DNA of 64,000 nt, from positions 1,710,963 to 1,774,962 of the forward strand of contig JAGVRJ010000008.1 of NCBI GenBank assembly GCA_019059635.1. The letters run 5' to 3'. Numbering within the stretch: the stretch's first letter is position 1; the number at the start of each line of letters is the position of its first letter. The stretch is from Proales similis. Taxonomy: Eukaryota > Rotifera > Eurotatoria > Ploima > Proalidae. The position numbers and the translations under genes are program-made. Below are positions 55,823-63,997 of the stretch, one piece after another. The notes beneath the pieces are model-generated. The model worked only from the letters and a program-made list of their open reading frames with translations, was not told the origin of the DNA and did not search any database.

Positions 55823-56716
55823 ATGCCTCTCTTTCTCAAAAAATTCTCATTTATTAAAATGCTCAATTCAAATCTTGAGATTGTTAAGTTTAAGCTTTCG
55901 TCTTGGGAAAGCTTTGAAAAGGATCTATCCAAGAATGGACAATTAAAGCAAATCAATAATTACTTTGAAAGCTTTGGCCTGAGCAATATTTCATCAACTA
56001 TTAAAGCGATCGAATGCCTGGGGAAACTCACTCGAATGAACTATTTGATCGATAAAGAAAACTACCGGGCAGCGTTATCATTGGAAAATTTTTATTCATT
56101 GATTCACCAAATTGGAAGAACCAGCTCCGTAATTTTTAATGATTGCCTCTACTGTTTAAAAAGGTTGAACGCTGCTGCTGATTTTGCATCTGAAGGAAAA
56201 ACTTTTGAGAGTGTTTCAATGCTCTTAGGATGCATCAATAAAAACAAAGATATTTATTACAGCTTGAGCCAGATTAATTTTCCACTCGATAGGTTTAGAA
56301 AAGATTTAAATTTGAGTTCTTATTCGAGTTTTGGATATTTGCGATCGAAACGAGTTCAAGCTCTGTCACTGGCAAAGTTATTGGCTTCGGATCTGGCATT
56401 TACTATAAACAAGCTTTCAGAATTATCCAAAGCTCTAATGGAAGATCAGAGTTTTTACTATGATTTTTATAGAAATCTGCAAGTTTCAAACGCACCAAAG
56501 TTACAAATGAAATTGAATGAAATGTTGGATTTGCAATTGGTTCTTATGAAAGCCGTGAGCATATTTGCTGAACTTATTCCCCAACAGCTATCCAAAGTAG
56601 CTATGCTTGACCAGTGGGAGTATGGATCGAGCTTTAAAGAAACTTTGAAAGCGATTCAAGCTGAAACTTCTCAGCTTGATCGACCTGTTTTTTCCAACTC
56701 TAAAAATGTTTCCTAA
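55823..56716 (+). CDS. Hypothetical helical protein
   Basis: Single-exon frame. The ATG at 55823 gives 297 residues, while the ATG at 55859 (MLNSNLEIVKF) is also plausible. It is predicted to be almost entirely helical, with repeated Leu/Ile/Phe spacing (LSLAKLLASDLAFTINKLSE). A C-terminal segment reads MLDQWEYGSSFKETL. The overall look recalls helical tethering or microtubule-associated subunits, but I cannot match a family. It lies between PIH1D2 and LCMT1 on the same strand. Confidence 0.65.
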   Translation: MPLFLKKFSFIKMLNSNLEIVKFKLSSWESFEKDLSKNGQLKQINNYFESFGLSNISSTIKAIECLGKLTRMNYLIDKENYRAALSLENFYSLIHQIGRTSSVIFNDCLYCLKRLNAAADFASEGKTFESVSMLLGCINKNKDIYYSLSQINFPLDRFRKDLNLSSYSSFGYLRSKRVQALSLAKLLASDLAFTINKLSELSKALMEDQSFYYDFYRNLQVSNAPKLQMKLNEMLDLQLVLMKAVSIFAELIPQQLSKVAMLDQWEYGSSFKETLKAIQAETSQLDRPVFSNSKNVS

Positions 56717-56867
56717 TTTTCCTATATTTGATTTCAGAGCAAATAAAATTCCTTTAATAAATTTGTTATAATTATTCTGCATCTGAAATCCGAATACTAA
56801 TTTAATTTAAAAACAAGCTCATAATAACGTAGACTAAATTTGGAAGATTAAAATAGTTTCTCAGAAA

Positions 56868-57902
56868 ATGGCAAGTGACGAGTCGATTCAGTTGACAAAC
56901 AACGATGCCACCTCATCTAAAGCATATGCTGTTAAGCTTGGTTACTGGTTAGACCCTTATATCTCGCTATTTCCTTGCAAGAGCCGGCACGATTCTGGAC
57001 TTCCTAACGAACACAAGCCTCCTGAAATGAGCCGAGGCTATTTTGCGCGCGTTAATGCAGTCCGAACGGTGGTAAATAAGTTTATTGACCAATACAAGGA
57101 CTCAGGTCAACTAGTTAACCTTGGCGCTGGTTTCGACACACTGTTCTTCAATTTGATTGATTCAGGCCGAATTCCAAAAGCTTTTGTCGAAATTGACTTT
57201 AGTCGAGTAGTGGCTAACAAAGCACGAATAATTAGAACTAAAAAACTCCTTTCAGAAAAGGTAAACTCACAAAGTGTAGAGGTAAACAAACCTCCATCGG
57301 TCCAAGTCAACTCCCTTCAATCGTCCGATGGGTTTACTTTGCCAACTATCCCGCCGATCGGTTCCAACTTACAAAACGAGATTCATGGAGATTGTTACCA
57401 TCTGATAAGCGCAGATCTTCGAAATGTTTCTGAGTTGGAACACAAACTTAATATTTGCCAACTAGATCCGAAACTCCCTACCCTTTTAATTGCCGAATGT
57501 GTATTTGTTTACATGCAACCTGAGAATTCTGCTAAATTACTAAATTTTTTTAGTCAGAAATTCGAGCGGTGTTCTATCTTAAATTACGAGCAAGTTAATA
57601 TGGCTGATCATTTCGGTGAAATAATGGAGCAGAACATGCGACTACGGTCATGCGAACTAGTTGGAGTTGAAGCATGTAGATCGATTGAAACACAGACTGA
57701 TCGATTTCGAAGAAATGGGTTTCAGTTTTGCCAGATCATATCGATGAGTGACTTTTATAAAGAGAAAATGAGCAAACAAGAGAAACATCGGATAGAATCA
57801 ATTGAATTTCTTGATGAAACCGAACTTCTTATGCAACTACTTGACCACTACTGCTTAGGCATCGCTTCTAACTCCGAGCAACTTTCTCACATTTTTTTCT
57901 GA
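56868..57902 (+). CDS. LCMT1: Leucine carboxyl methyltransferase 1 (PP2A)
   Basis: SAM-dependent enzyme that methylates the C-terminal Leu of the PP2A catalytic subunit. Single exon, 344 residues (human 334). AYAVKLGYWLDPYISLF, RGYFARVNAVR, VNLGAGFDTLFF (SAM-binding GAGFDT), VEIDFSRV, ISADLRN and LLIAECVFVYM follow the family order. A Ser/Val/Pro-rich insertion (residues about 130-170, VNSQSVEVNKPP) separates two core strands and may be lineage-specific. Confidence 0.96.
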   Translation: MASDESIQLTNNDATSSKAYAVKLGYWLDPYISLFPCKSRHDSGLPNEHKPPEMSRGYFARVNAVRTVVNKFIDQYKDSGQLVNLGAGFDTLFFNLIDSGRIPKAFVEIDFSRVVANKARIIRTKKLLSEKVNSQSVEVNKPPSVQVNSLQSSDGFTLPTIPPIGSNLQNEIHGDCYHLISADLRNVSELEHKLNICQLDPKLPTLLIAECVFVYMQPENSAKLLNFFSQKFERCSILNYEQVNMADHFGEIMEQNMRLRSCELVGVEACRSIETQTDRFRRNGFQFCQIISMSDFYKEKMSKQEKHRIESIEFLDETELLMQLLDHYCLGIASNSEQLSHIFF

Positions 57903-58057
57903 TCTTTTAGACAATAATTTTATAAGTCTGAGCTTTAAGATCTATTAAAATATTTTTTTGTTTGAGTATCCAGTTTTAAGCCAGGATATAGTAATCCATT
58001 GGCTGGGATTTGACTCCTCATCTTTGGTTTAACTGTTTAAAACTGATCCTTTAGGAA

Positions 58058-59852
58058 ATGGACCCTAATGAAATAGATGAAGAGTTTGAAGATTTTTCTA
58101 ACCAAAATGAGAAGCCAAAATATTCAAATATGCCGCGAGGACTGTTTTTCAAGAAAAAAAGGCAATTAAACGAACATGATATTTATGATGAGTTAAAATC
58201 GCAGCATAAAGATATAGAATCTGGAGAGGAAAGTGAAGATAATAAAGAAAAAATAGATGATGAAGAATTTTATCAACGTCTTTCAGCACAAATTAATGCT
58301 CCAGAGTCTTATGATGAGAGTGATTTAGAGCATCAGCTGAGACTCGAGAAAGAGGAAGCCGAACGAAAATTAATTAACAAACAAAGCCAGTCTATAAAAG
58401 AGAGCGAAAACAAAAAAAACAAAGTTGATGAAGATGGTACCGAATATGAATGGGATCCAGTGGTGCGCGGATGGTTTCCTAAAGTATCTGAGCAAAAGTT
58501 CATCCAATACCAACAAACATACCCTACAAACTTGGCGAACGCACAAAAACCCTTACCAAATGAAGATGATTTCTATTTTTTCAATGGAGGCTTCTTTAAA
58601 TGGAATTCTGAAAAGAACAGTTGGGAAAAAGTTGAAGAAACAGTTTACTGCTACATTGATTACCTTACTGGCCAGAAGTTTGAATGGAATCAAGGTGTAA
58701 GTAAATGGCAGGTGCAAAACCAGTCTACATGCTCAAAAACACCGACAGATTCTACTATTAACTCCGAGTCGACTTCAGTAAAGCAAGCACAACCTAATTC
58801 TCAAGATAAATTCAAAAAACCAGGATGGTTCGATATTGAAGAGGATAAAAATACAAATGTATATGTGTCTGGTTTGCCACTTGACATAACGGAAGAAGAA
58901 TTTGAACAACTCATGTCAAAATATGGTATTATTATGAAAGACCCTGTAAACCGGCAGCTAAAAATAAAACTCTACACGGACGAAAACGGCGAGAAAAAAG
59001 GTGATGGCCGATGCTGCTATCTAATGGTAATTTCAAAGAGAAAATCAACATGAAAATTAATTAATTTTGCTTTTAAATCCTCCGATTGATCATCTAAAGC
59101 CGGAATCAGTGAGACTTTGTCTACAACTTCTTGACGGATCTGAGTACCGAGGAAAGAAGATTTCTGTCGAAAAGGCGAAATTTCAATTAAAAGGCACTTA
59201 TGATCCATCAAAAGGAAAATCCAAACAACAGACCAAGAAGCTAAAGCAAAAGGAGAAAAAGTTAATTGAAAAGCAGAGACAAAAGTAGTTCAAATATAAC
59301 CCTTAGCTGTAATGACCTTTTTCCTAAAATATTGTAATAACCCTAAATTAAAGGCTTCTGGACTGGGAGGAAAGGCCAGAGATAGTTCGACAGAAACATG
59401 AAAAGGTCGTCGTAATAAAAAACCTTTTTAATCCCAAAGATATAAAACAGGAGGTAAATATTGATCAATAAAGTAAAAAACCCGCCTAATCCATATTTAA
59501 AAGGTTGCAGATTTTACTTCAAAACTAAGAAGAGAACTCGAAACGGAGCTACAGGCACATGGCGAGTTAAAAAAAATAATTATCCATGTAAGCTTAAGTA
59601 AAAGCAGTCAAAAATAATATTAAATTAGTGATCTAGAATGATAATCCTGAAGGAGTCGCTACTGTGTCGTTCAAAAACGTTGAAATGGCAGATCGCTGCT
59701 GTGAATACCTAGATAATAGAATTTGGAAAAATGGAAGAATAATAACTTGCAAAACTTGGGACGGTAAGTCAAAATTTGAAACCGAAGAGAGCGAAGAAGA
59801 ACAAAGAAAGAGGATCGGAGAATGGCACCAATTCCTGGAACAGGATGATTGA
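58058..59852 (+). CDS. HTATSF1: HIV Tat-specific factor 1 homologue (splicing/transcription factor)
   Basis: Tat-SF1/Cus2-family RNA-binding protein associated with U2 snRNP (SF3B1) and transcription. Exons 58058-59026, 59100-59284, 59354-59453, 59504-59587 and 59637-59852 sum to 1554 nt (517 residues). An acidic N-terminus and two WW-like DGTEYEWDPVVRGWFPK / FNGGFFKWNSEKNSWEK segments precede RRM1 (VYVSGLPLDITEEEF, GDGRCCYLM, VEKAKFQLKG). The second UHM-type RRM (VVVIKNLFNPKDI, GVATVSFKNVEMADRC, WDGKSKFETEES) follows. Human's long acidic tail is missing, and the protein ends soon after the UHM. It is the last intact gene before the subtelomere. Confidence 0.94.
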
Positions 59853-60214
59853 TCTTAAAAAAAAGTGTAATATCGTATTCGCAGATAAACATTGGTATAA
59901 CCTGCCCAATAAAAACCAAAATCCCCAAAAAAGGAATGTTAAGCAGGATGAATTTGAGGTTAAAACCTAAGTACATGGAATACCAAGATCAGATGGGTAT
60001 AAAATAAAAATTTTAAAGATCTAGTGTGTCCGTCTTTCAAGGGTGTGATTGTTATTGGCAATGCATGGGCAGGGCTCCGCTCGATAAAGAACGATGCCGA
60101 TCGGCCAGGAATTGCCCAAGCTGTAGACCAGACCCTGTTCTTCAATCAGGAGAGCTAAAGAAGGGTGCCACTCGAAGCCGGGAGATGCCGTTTGGCTAGG
60201 GTTAATAATTAATT

Positions 60215-60255
60215 AAACCTAAACCTAAACCACGGCTTTAGGGTTTTAGGTTTTC
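60215..60255. repeat. Interstitial telomere-like block, C-rich then G-rich
   Basis: AAACCTAAACCTAAACC (C-strand) is followed after 4 bp by CTTTAGGGTTTTAGG (G-strand), so the two halves are inverted and point away from each other. This is not the G-then-C order expected of an end-to-end chromosome fusion. Confidence 0.75.
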
Positions 60256-60415
60256 ACAAAGGGTCTCTAATAATTGAGTATTATTGAAACCTTTCGAAAA
60301 TTTGAATCGACGAAACAGACAATCGAAGCAAAGAAATCAAAATCCAAGCCAACATAATCAAGTGCCTTGTTCCTCAGAAACATTGTGTGAATGGTAATTC
60401 TCTATTGTTATTTCT

Positions 60416-60589
60416 CAGAAAAAATTTGAATTGCTGCAAAAAAAATATGGACTTAACTCAAGATTTAGAGTCTGCGAGCGGTTTTTCCAAGACCATGGAT
60501 TATACACTTCCAAGTACGTTCCAGGAAGAGGAACTACCCTTATGCATCCAGGATCATTTAAGATCAGACTTCAACGTTCAACGTGCTGA
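60416..60589 (+). CDS. Unidentified ORF fragment in subtelomere
   Basis: A 57-codon open frame without ATG (KKFELLQKKYGLNSRF ... FFQDHGLYTSKYVPGRGTT) ending in TGA, 8 bp before a C-rich telomere-like block. Composition is protein-like, but I cannot match it. It is likely a remnant of an inserted sequence. Confidence 0.2.
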   Translation, partial: QKKFELLQKKYGLNSRFRVCERFFQDHGLYTSKYVPGRGTTLMHPGSFKIRLQRSTC

Positions 60590-60596
60590 AGTCAGC

Positions 60597-60643
60597 TACC
60601 TAAACCCTAAACCAAACCTTAAACCCTAACTAAACCTAAACCA
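60597..60643. repeat. Interstitial telomere-like block, C-rich
   Basis: Tandem TAAACCC / TAAACC / CTAAACC units with variants (ACCAAACCTTAAACCC), in the orientation opposite to the terminal array. Confidence 0.85.
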
Positions 60644-60667
60644 TTAATTTTCGCAAACAATGTTGGC

Positions 60668-60826
60668 ATGATTGAAATAAGAGACGTTGAGAACGGCCCG
60701 ATCGAGAGGCGCACGATTGATGTTGACGCAAACGTCAATCTCGAAAAAATATTCAGGTCCAAAAAAACGGACGTTCAGAAATGGATGTCAAGGGTTATCT
60801 CGATTTTTCGAAACTTCGAAAATTAA
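60668..60826 (+). CDS. Unidentified small ORF in subtelomere
   Basis: ATG-started 52-codon frame directly after the C-rich block (MIEIRDVENGPIERRTIDV ... ending RNFEN). Charged and protein-like, no family recognised. Probably a remnant. Confidence 0.2.
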   Translation: MIEIRDVENGPIERRTIDVDANVNLEKIFRSKKTDVQKWMSRVISIFRNFEN

Positions 60827-61124
60827 AAACGCAAGAGTGCACCAAGCTTGTAGAGTCGATGCCAAGAAGACTCGCTCAGGTAATCGTAAATAAAGGCTAC
60901 TGGACTAAATATTGAAGAAAAAATAAAAAATTGAAAAAATCTAAATACTTTTTGTAGTGCAAAATTAGCGTCGTTTCTGTTTGAGCCCTGCTCACGCTTA
61001 ATTAAAAAATCTCACCCAGTCAAGTCGCATACCATTAGAAAGAGCAGAAAATTCTCTATCAGTCAGCCACCTCAAATTAATTAAAATGCCCTGAAATCAG
61101 AAAAGATGCCAGCTAAAAAAGGAC

Positions 61125-61153
61125 TGAAGGGCCAGTCCGAATACTTTTTTTAG
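61125..61153. mobile_element. Possible solitary Tc1/mariner terminal end
   Basis: Read on the minus strand from 61151 the sequence is CAGTGGCTAAAAAAAGTATT followed by CGGAC, flanked by TA. This is the common Tc1/mariner end pattern (CAGTG...AAAAGT.TT.GGAC) also seen in the MITE at 49.2 kb. I could not find a matching inverted partner. Confidence 0.3.
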
Positions 61154-61575
61154 CCACTGTAAGTCCCCCCTTTATTTTGCTGCGCCGCTCGCAAGGAGTG
61201 GCGAGCGATTATGCAAGCGATTACATATATTAATAGACGTGAAAACTTTTACATGAAATAAAAAAAAAACGTTTTTGAGAAGAGTCAGGCTAAGCTTGAG
61301 CGGAGCGAGCGCAAGTCAGCCATGACCCTAAGCAGCGGCATAACAATTTTAATTAGGGTCAAAGCATTGACCTTAGGTTTAAATATAAATTAAACCTGCT
61401 TGTGTCTTGTAAACTACAATGGTTTCATATCAATTTGTTCCAGGCAGCCACGACTCGGAAGAGTGATTTTCCGATTCTATACTTACTGACGCTTAACAAA
61501 TCCGCGTCTGAAAGGAGTCGTGATATATCTAGGAAACCTTCGATTGTCTCACTCCGGATTTTAGCCAAGTTTTAG

Positions 61576-61773
61576 GCTGAAGACGAGGAGGAAGCGGCCC
61601 GGATTATTCGAAACGCTGAAGAAAAGGCCATTAAAGTCCTTCAAAGCGCAGAAGAAAAGGCCAGCAAAGTTCGGTTGAGGTTTACCTACAAGGGTTACCT
61701 CCAACCTTTGCTAATATGGTTATTAACACTCGTGTCCGTCCAGACGATAACTCGAGAACGGAAAGTCGTATGA
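61576..61773 (+). CDS. Unidentified ORF with heptad-like helical repeat
   Basis: 65 codons open after a TAG, without ATG. The first half contains two near-repeats (NAEEKAIKVLQ and SAEEKASKVRL) that would form a coiled-coil-like helix. A hydrophobic stretch (LLIWLLTLVSV) follows. It could be a piece of a larger gene or of a mobile element's first ORF, but no match is certain. Confidence 0.25.
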   Translation, partial: AEDEEEAARIIRNAEEKAIKVLQSAEEKASKVRLRFTYKGYLQPLLIWLLTLVSVQTITRERKVV

Positions 61774-61947
61774 GGCCTGGATCATGCCTGTAAATTAGAA
61801 GTACTAGTAGGTCTTGAGGTTTGATACAACCACATTTAATACAACTATAACAGATTGGCTGGTTGTCCAAACTGTTCTAAGCTTATCCCCAATAAACGTG
61901 TTGGATAAGCTTGTTGTTTTATTTTTTAAAAACTTCTTTGACACTCC

Positions 61948-61967
61948 CTGCTTGCTTACGCAAGCAG
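61948..61967. repeat. Perfect 8-bp hairpin
   Basis: CTGCTTGC, loop TTAC, GCAAGCAG. It lies about 80 bp before the first G-rich telomere array. A further perfect 10-bp inverted repeat (AAGCTTATCC / GGATAAGCTT) lies at 61879-61912. Confidence 0.6.
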
Positions 61968-62000
61968 CGGATTAAATACGACAGGGGGACGGGAGGGCGG

Positions 62001-62038
62001 AACCAACTCAAAGTTGCGAATGCAACGTTGAGTCGGTT
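62001..62038. repeat. Imperfect 17-bp hairpin abutting the telomere array
   Basis: Left arm 62001-62017 and right arm 62022-62038 pair with two mismatches around a GAAT loop. The first TTTAGG unit begins 7 bp later. Confidence 0.65.
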
Positions 62039-62044
62039 ACATCC

Positions 62045-62254
62045 TTTAGGTTTAGGGTTTAGGTTTAGGGTTTTAGGTTTAGGTTTAGGTTTAGGGTTTA
62101 GGTTTAGGGTTTTAGGTTTAGGTTTAGGTTTAGGTTTAGGGTTTAGGTTTAGGTTTTAGGTTTAGGGTTTAGGTTTAGGGTTTAGGGTTTAGGTTTAGTT
62201 TTTAGGTTTTAAGGTTTAGGGTTTAGGTTTAGGTTTAGGGTTTAGGTTAGGTTT
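62045..62254 (+). repeat. Telomeric repeat array, proximal (G-rich strand is +)
   Basis: About 210 bp of mixed TTTAGG, TTTAGGG and TTTTAGG(G) units with a few variants (for example TTTAGTTTTTAGG near 62195-62210). Same orientation as the terminal array. It borders the Penelope-like insert on its chromosome side. Confidence 0.95.
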
Positions 62255-62491
62255 TATTCGCCTCTCGAGCTCGCACCTCTTTTGGTGGTTTACACGAGCT
62301 TGGTTCCTCGTGAACCCTCTACCACAGCTACCGCAATTAAAGAGCTGATCCATATTGTTCAGGCTTTTATTCAAAACAACGAACGTTTCGCCTTTTCGGC
62401 TCTTCAGGTTGAATTTAATCCTGATGTGTTTACATATTTATATTTGGATCCTGCTCGATTCTATTGGTTATTTCATCCAAGCCAATCGTGA
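62252..62491 (+). CDS. Unidentified ORF fragment next to telomere repeats
   Basis: An open frame with no ATG that emerges from the telomere repeats and ends in TGA at about 62491. It contains LVPREPSTTATAIKELIHIV and VEFNPDVFTYLYLDPARFYW. It reads protein-like, but on the strand opposite to the reverse transcriptase. It may be chance or part of an unrelated insert. Confidence 0.25.
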   Translation, partial: FYSPLELAPLLVVYTSLVPREPSTTATAIKELIHIVQAFIQNNERFAFSALQVEFNPDVFTYLYLDPARFYWLFHPSQS

Positions 62492-63250
62492 TTACTAGTT
62501 GTTTGACCATTCTACTTCTAAACTACTCTACTTGTTCACTACTCTACTTGTTTAATTTTTCTACTTGTTTGATTTTCTACTTGTTTGATTTTCTACTCTA
62601 CGTTTGATTGGCTTAACTACATCCGAGGTCACATCTACCATCTACAGTGATTCTATTTGTCTGAACTACTTCTAATTTCTAGCTACTGGCTTATGTGAAA
62701 ATTTGAGAATTTGTTCGAGTCTTGTTCCTAGTTTGAATGCTGTCACCACTTGCACGCAGTCTAGCTTTGCTTGGTGTTTTGCTAGCTCCTCGTTTATCCA
62801 CTCCTCAAGAGCTAGTCGTTGTCTTTTGATGGTTTCCAGGTTGCCTCGGTCGTATTTGACCACAAAAGGGATTTTAGTTGCCATCTCTGGCTTACTTATC
62901 CTGAGCGTTTCCTGTCTTGGAAACGGAAAGTCCACATTTATTCTTTTTGCACTCAGTTTCTCGAAAAGCCTTTCTAGTTGGCCTTGTCTTTGGCTAAACT
63001 CTAATCCATCCAGTTGCCTAAGGATAAACCTCTTTGGGTATCCCTGTTTTTGAAGTCCTTGGAGCAAATCCAATATGCTTGCCCTCCAGTCAGCTTCGCG
63101 ATCGCATAGTCTCATTCTTCTCATTGCTTCGCATTTAATTATTCCCTTCTTGGAGGAAAGTGGGTGAGCTGAATTATAGTGAACGTATTGAGTGCTCTTA
63201 TTTTTAATAAGCACTTTTGGGAAGAGTCTAAAGCTTCCGTCCGCGTTCTC
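62254..63250 (-). mobile_element. 5'-truncated Penelope-like retroelement inserted in telomeric repeats
   Basis: An insert of about 1 kb between two G-rich telomere arrays that share one orientation. Its minus strand encodes the C-terminal part of a Penelope-like reverse transcriptase (see the CDS). The non-coding 62254-62671 would be the element's 3' region. On the plus strand it has CTACTTGTTTGATTTT-like repeats (62515-62595). The 3' side faces the chromosome interior, and the 5' truncation coincides with the start of the distal telomere array. These facts fit target-primed reverse transcription at an exposed telomere end, as described for endonuclease-deficient Penelope-like elements (Athena, Coprina). 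No GIY-YIG region, transposase or LTR is seen. Confidence 0.75.
62672..63250 (-). CDS. Penelope-like reverse transcriptase, C-terminal fragment
   Basis: The frame is open from the telomere junction (about 63250) to the stop at 62672, about 190 codons. It lacks the fingers and palm (no YxDD seen), so it begins in the region after the palm: NADGSFRLFPK, then the hallmark YVHYNSAHPLSSKKGIIKC, with R-M-R-L-C shortly after, then QKQGYPKRFI. Later segments are IPFVVKYDRGNLETIK and VVTAFKLGTRLEQIL, which resemble the end of Penelope-like RTs. It stops about 10 codons later without a GIY-YIG endonuclease, so the parent was probably of the endonuclease-minus type. The fragment cannot encode an active RT. 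The match rests on motif memory, not on a search. Confidence 0.75.
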   Translation of the reverse strand, partial: ENADGSFRLFPKVLIKNKSTQYVHYNSAHPLSSKKGIIKCEAMRRMRLCDREADWRASILDLLQGLQKQGYPKRFILRQLDGLEFSQRQGQLERLFEKLSAKRINVDFPFPRQETLRISKPEMATKIPFVVKYDRGNLETIKRQRLALEEWINEELAKHQAKLDCVQVVTAFKLGTRLEQILKFSHKPVARN

Positions 63251-63997
63251 TTTTAGGTTTAGGGTTTTTAGGTTTTAGGTTTAGGGTTTAGGTTTAGGGT
63301 TTAGGGTTTAGGGTTTTAGGTTTAGGTTTTAGGTTTAGGGTTTAGGTTTAGGGTTTAGGTTTAGGTTTTAGTTTTAGGTTTTAGGGTTTAGGTTTAGGTT
63401 TAGGTTTAGGGTTTAGTTAGGGTTTTAGGTTTAGGGTTAGGTTTAGTTTAGGTTTAGGTTTAGTTTAGGTTTAGGTTTAGGTTTAGGTTTAGGGTTTAGG
63501 GTTTAGGTTTTAGGTTTAGGGTTTAGGGTTTTAGGTTTAGGTTTAGGTTTAGGTTTAGGTTTAGGTTTAGGGTTTAGGGTTTAGGTTTAGGTTTAGGTTT
63601 AGGTTTAGGGTTTAGGGTTTAGGGTTTAGGTTTAGGTTTTAGGTTTAGGTTTAGGGTTTTTAGGGTTTAGGTTTAGGGTTTTAGGTTTAGGTTTAGGTTT
63701 AGGGTTTAGGTTTAGGTTTTAGGGTTTAGGGTTTTAGGGTTTAGGTTTAGGTTTAGGGTTTAGGTTTTAGGGTTTAGGTTTTAGGTTTAGGGTTTTAGGT
63801 TTAGGTTTAGGGTTTAGGTTTAGGTTTAGGTTTAGGGTTTAGGTTTAGGGTTTTAGGTTTAGGTTTTAGGTTTAGGTTTAGGTTTAGGTTTTAGGGTTTA
63901 GGTTTTAGGGTTTAGGTTTAGGTTTAGGGTTTAGGGTTTAGGGTTTAGGTTTAGGTTTAGGTTTAGGTTTTAGGGTTTAGGGTTTAGGTTTTTAGGT
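63251..63997 (+). repeat. Telomeric repeat array, terminal (mixed TTTAGG/TTTAGGG)
   Basis: About 750 bp of tandem units to the window end. Unit lengths are mixed throughout: TTTAGG, TTTAGGG, TTTTAGGG, TTTTAGG and rare TTTTTAGGG or TTAG variants. The G-rich strand runs 5' to 3' towards the right end, as at a right chromosome terminus. Whether this is the physical end or only the window edge cannot be told. Confidence 0.95.

Larger units (their letters stand above)
59853..62044. other. Subtelomeric region without intact genes
   Basis: About 2.2 kb with frequent stops in all frames, short open frames, two C-rich and one G-rich telomere-like blocks and several hairpins, listed separately. The composition differs from the gene-dense DNA to the left. 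It looks like a patchwork of degraded inserts joined by telomeric tracts. Confidence 0.6.

Noticed and set aside
60215-60255. Ancient end-to-end chromosome fusion
   Set aside because: Fusion would give G-rich followed by C-rich repeats. Here the order is C-rich then G-rich, and the blocks are only a few units long.
61470-61550. Hammerhead ribozyme (CTGACG... and ...CTGAAAGG) in the subtelomere
   Set aside because: Penelope-like elements often carry hammerheads, so I looked, but the conserved CUGANGA plus GAAA core is not complete here or in 62254-62671.
62672-63214. Non-LTR (LINE) or retroviral reverse transcriptase
   Set aside because: The SAHP..KKG and KQGYP motifs and the absence of RNase H or an apurinic endonuclease fit Penelope-like RTs better than LINE, LTR or telomerase RTs.
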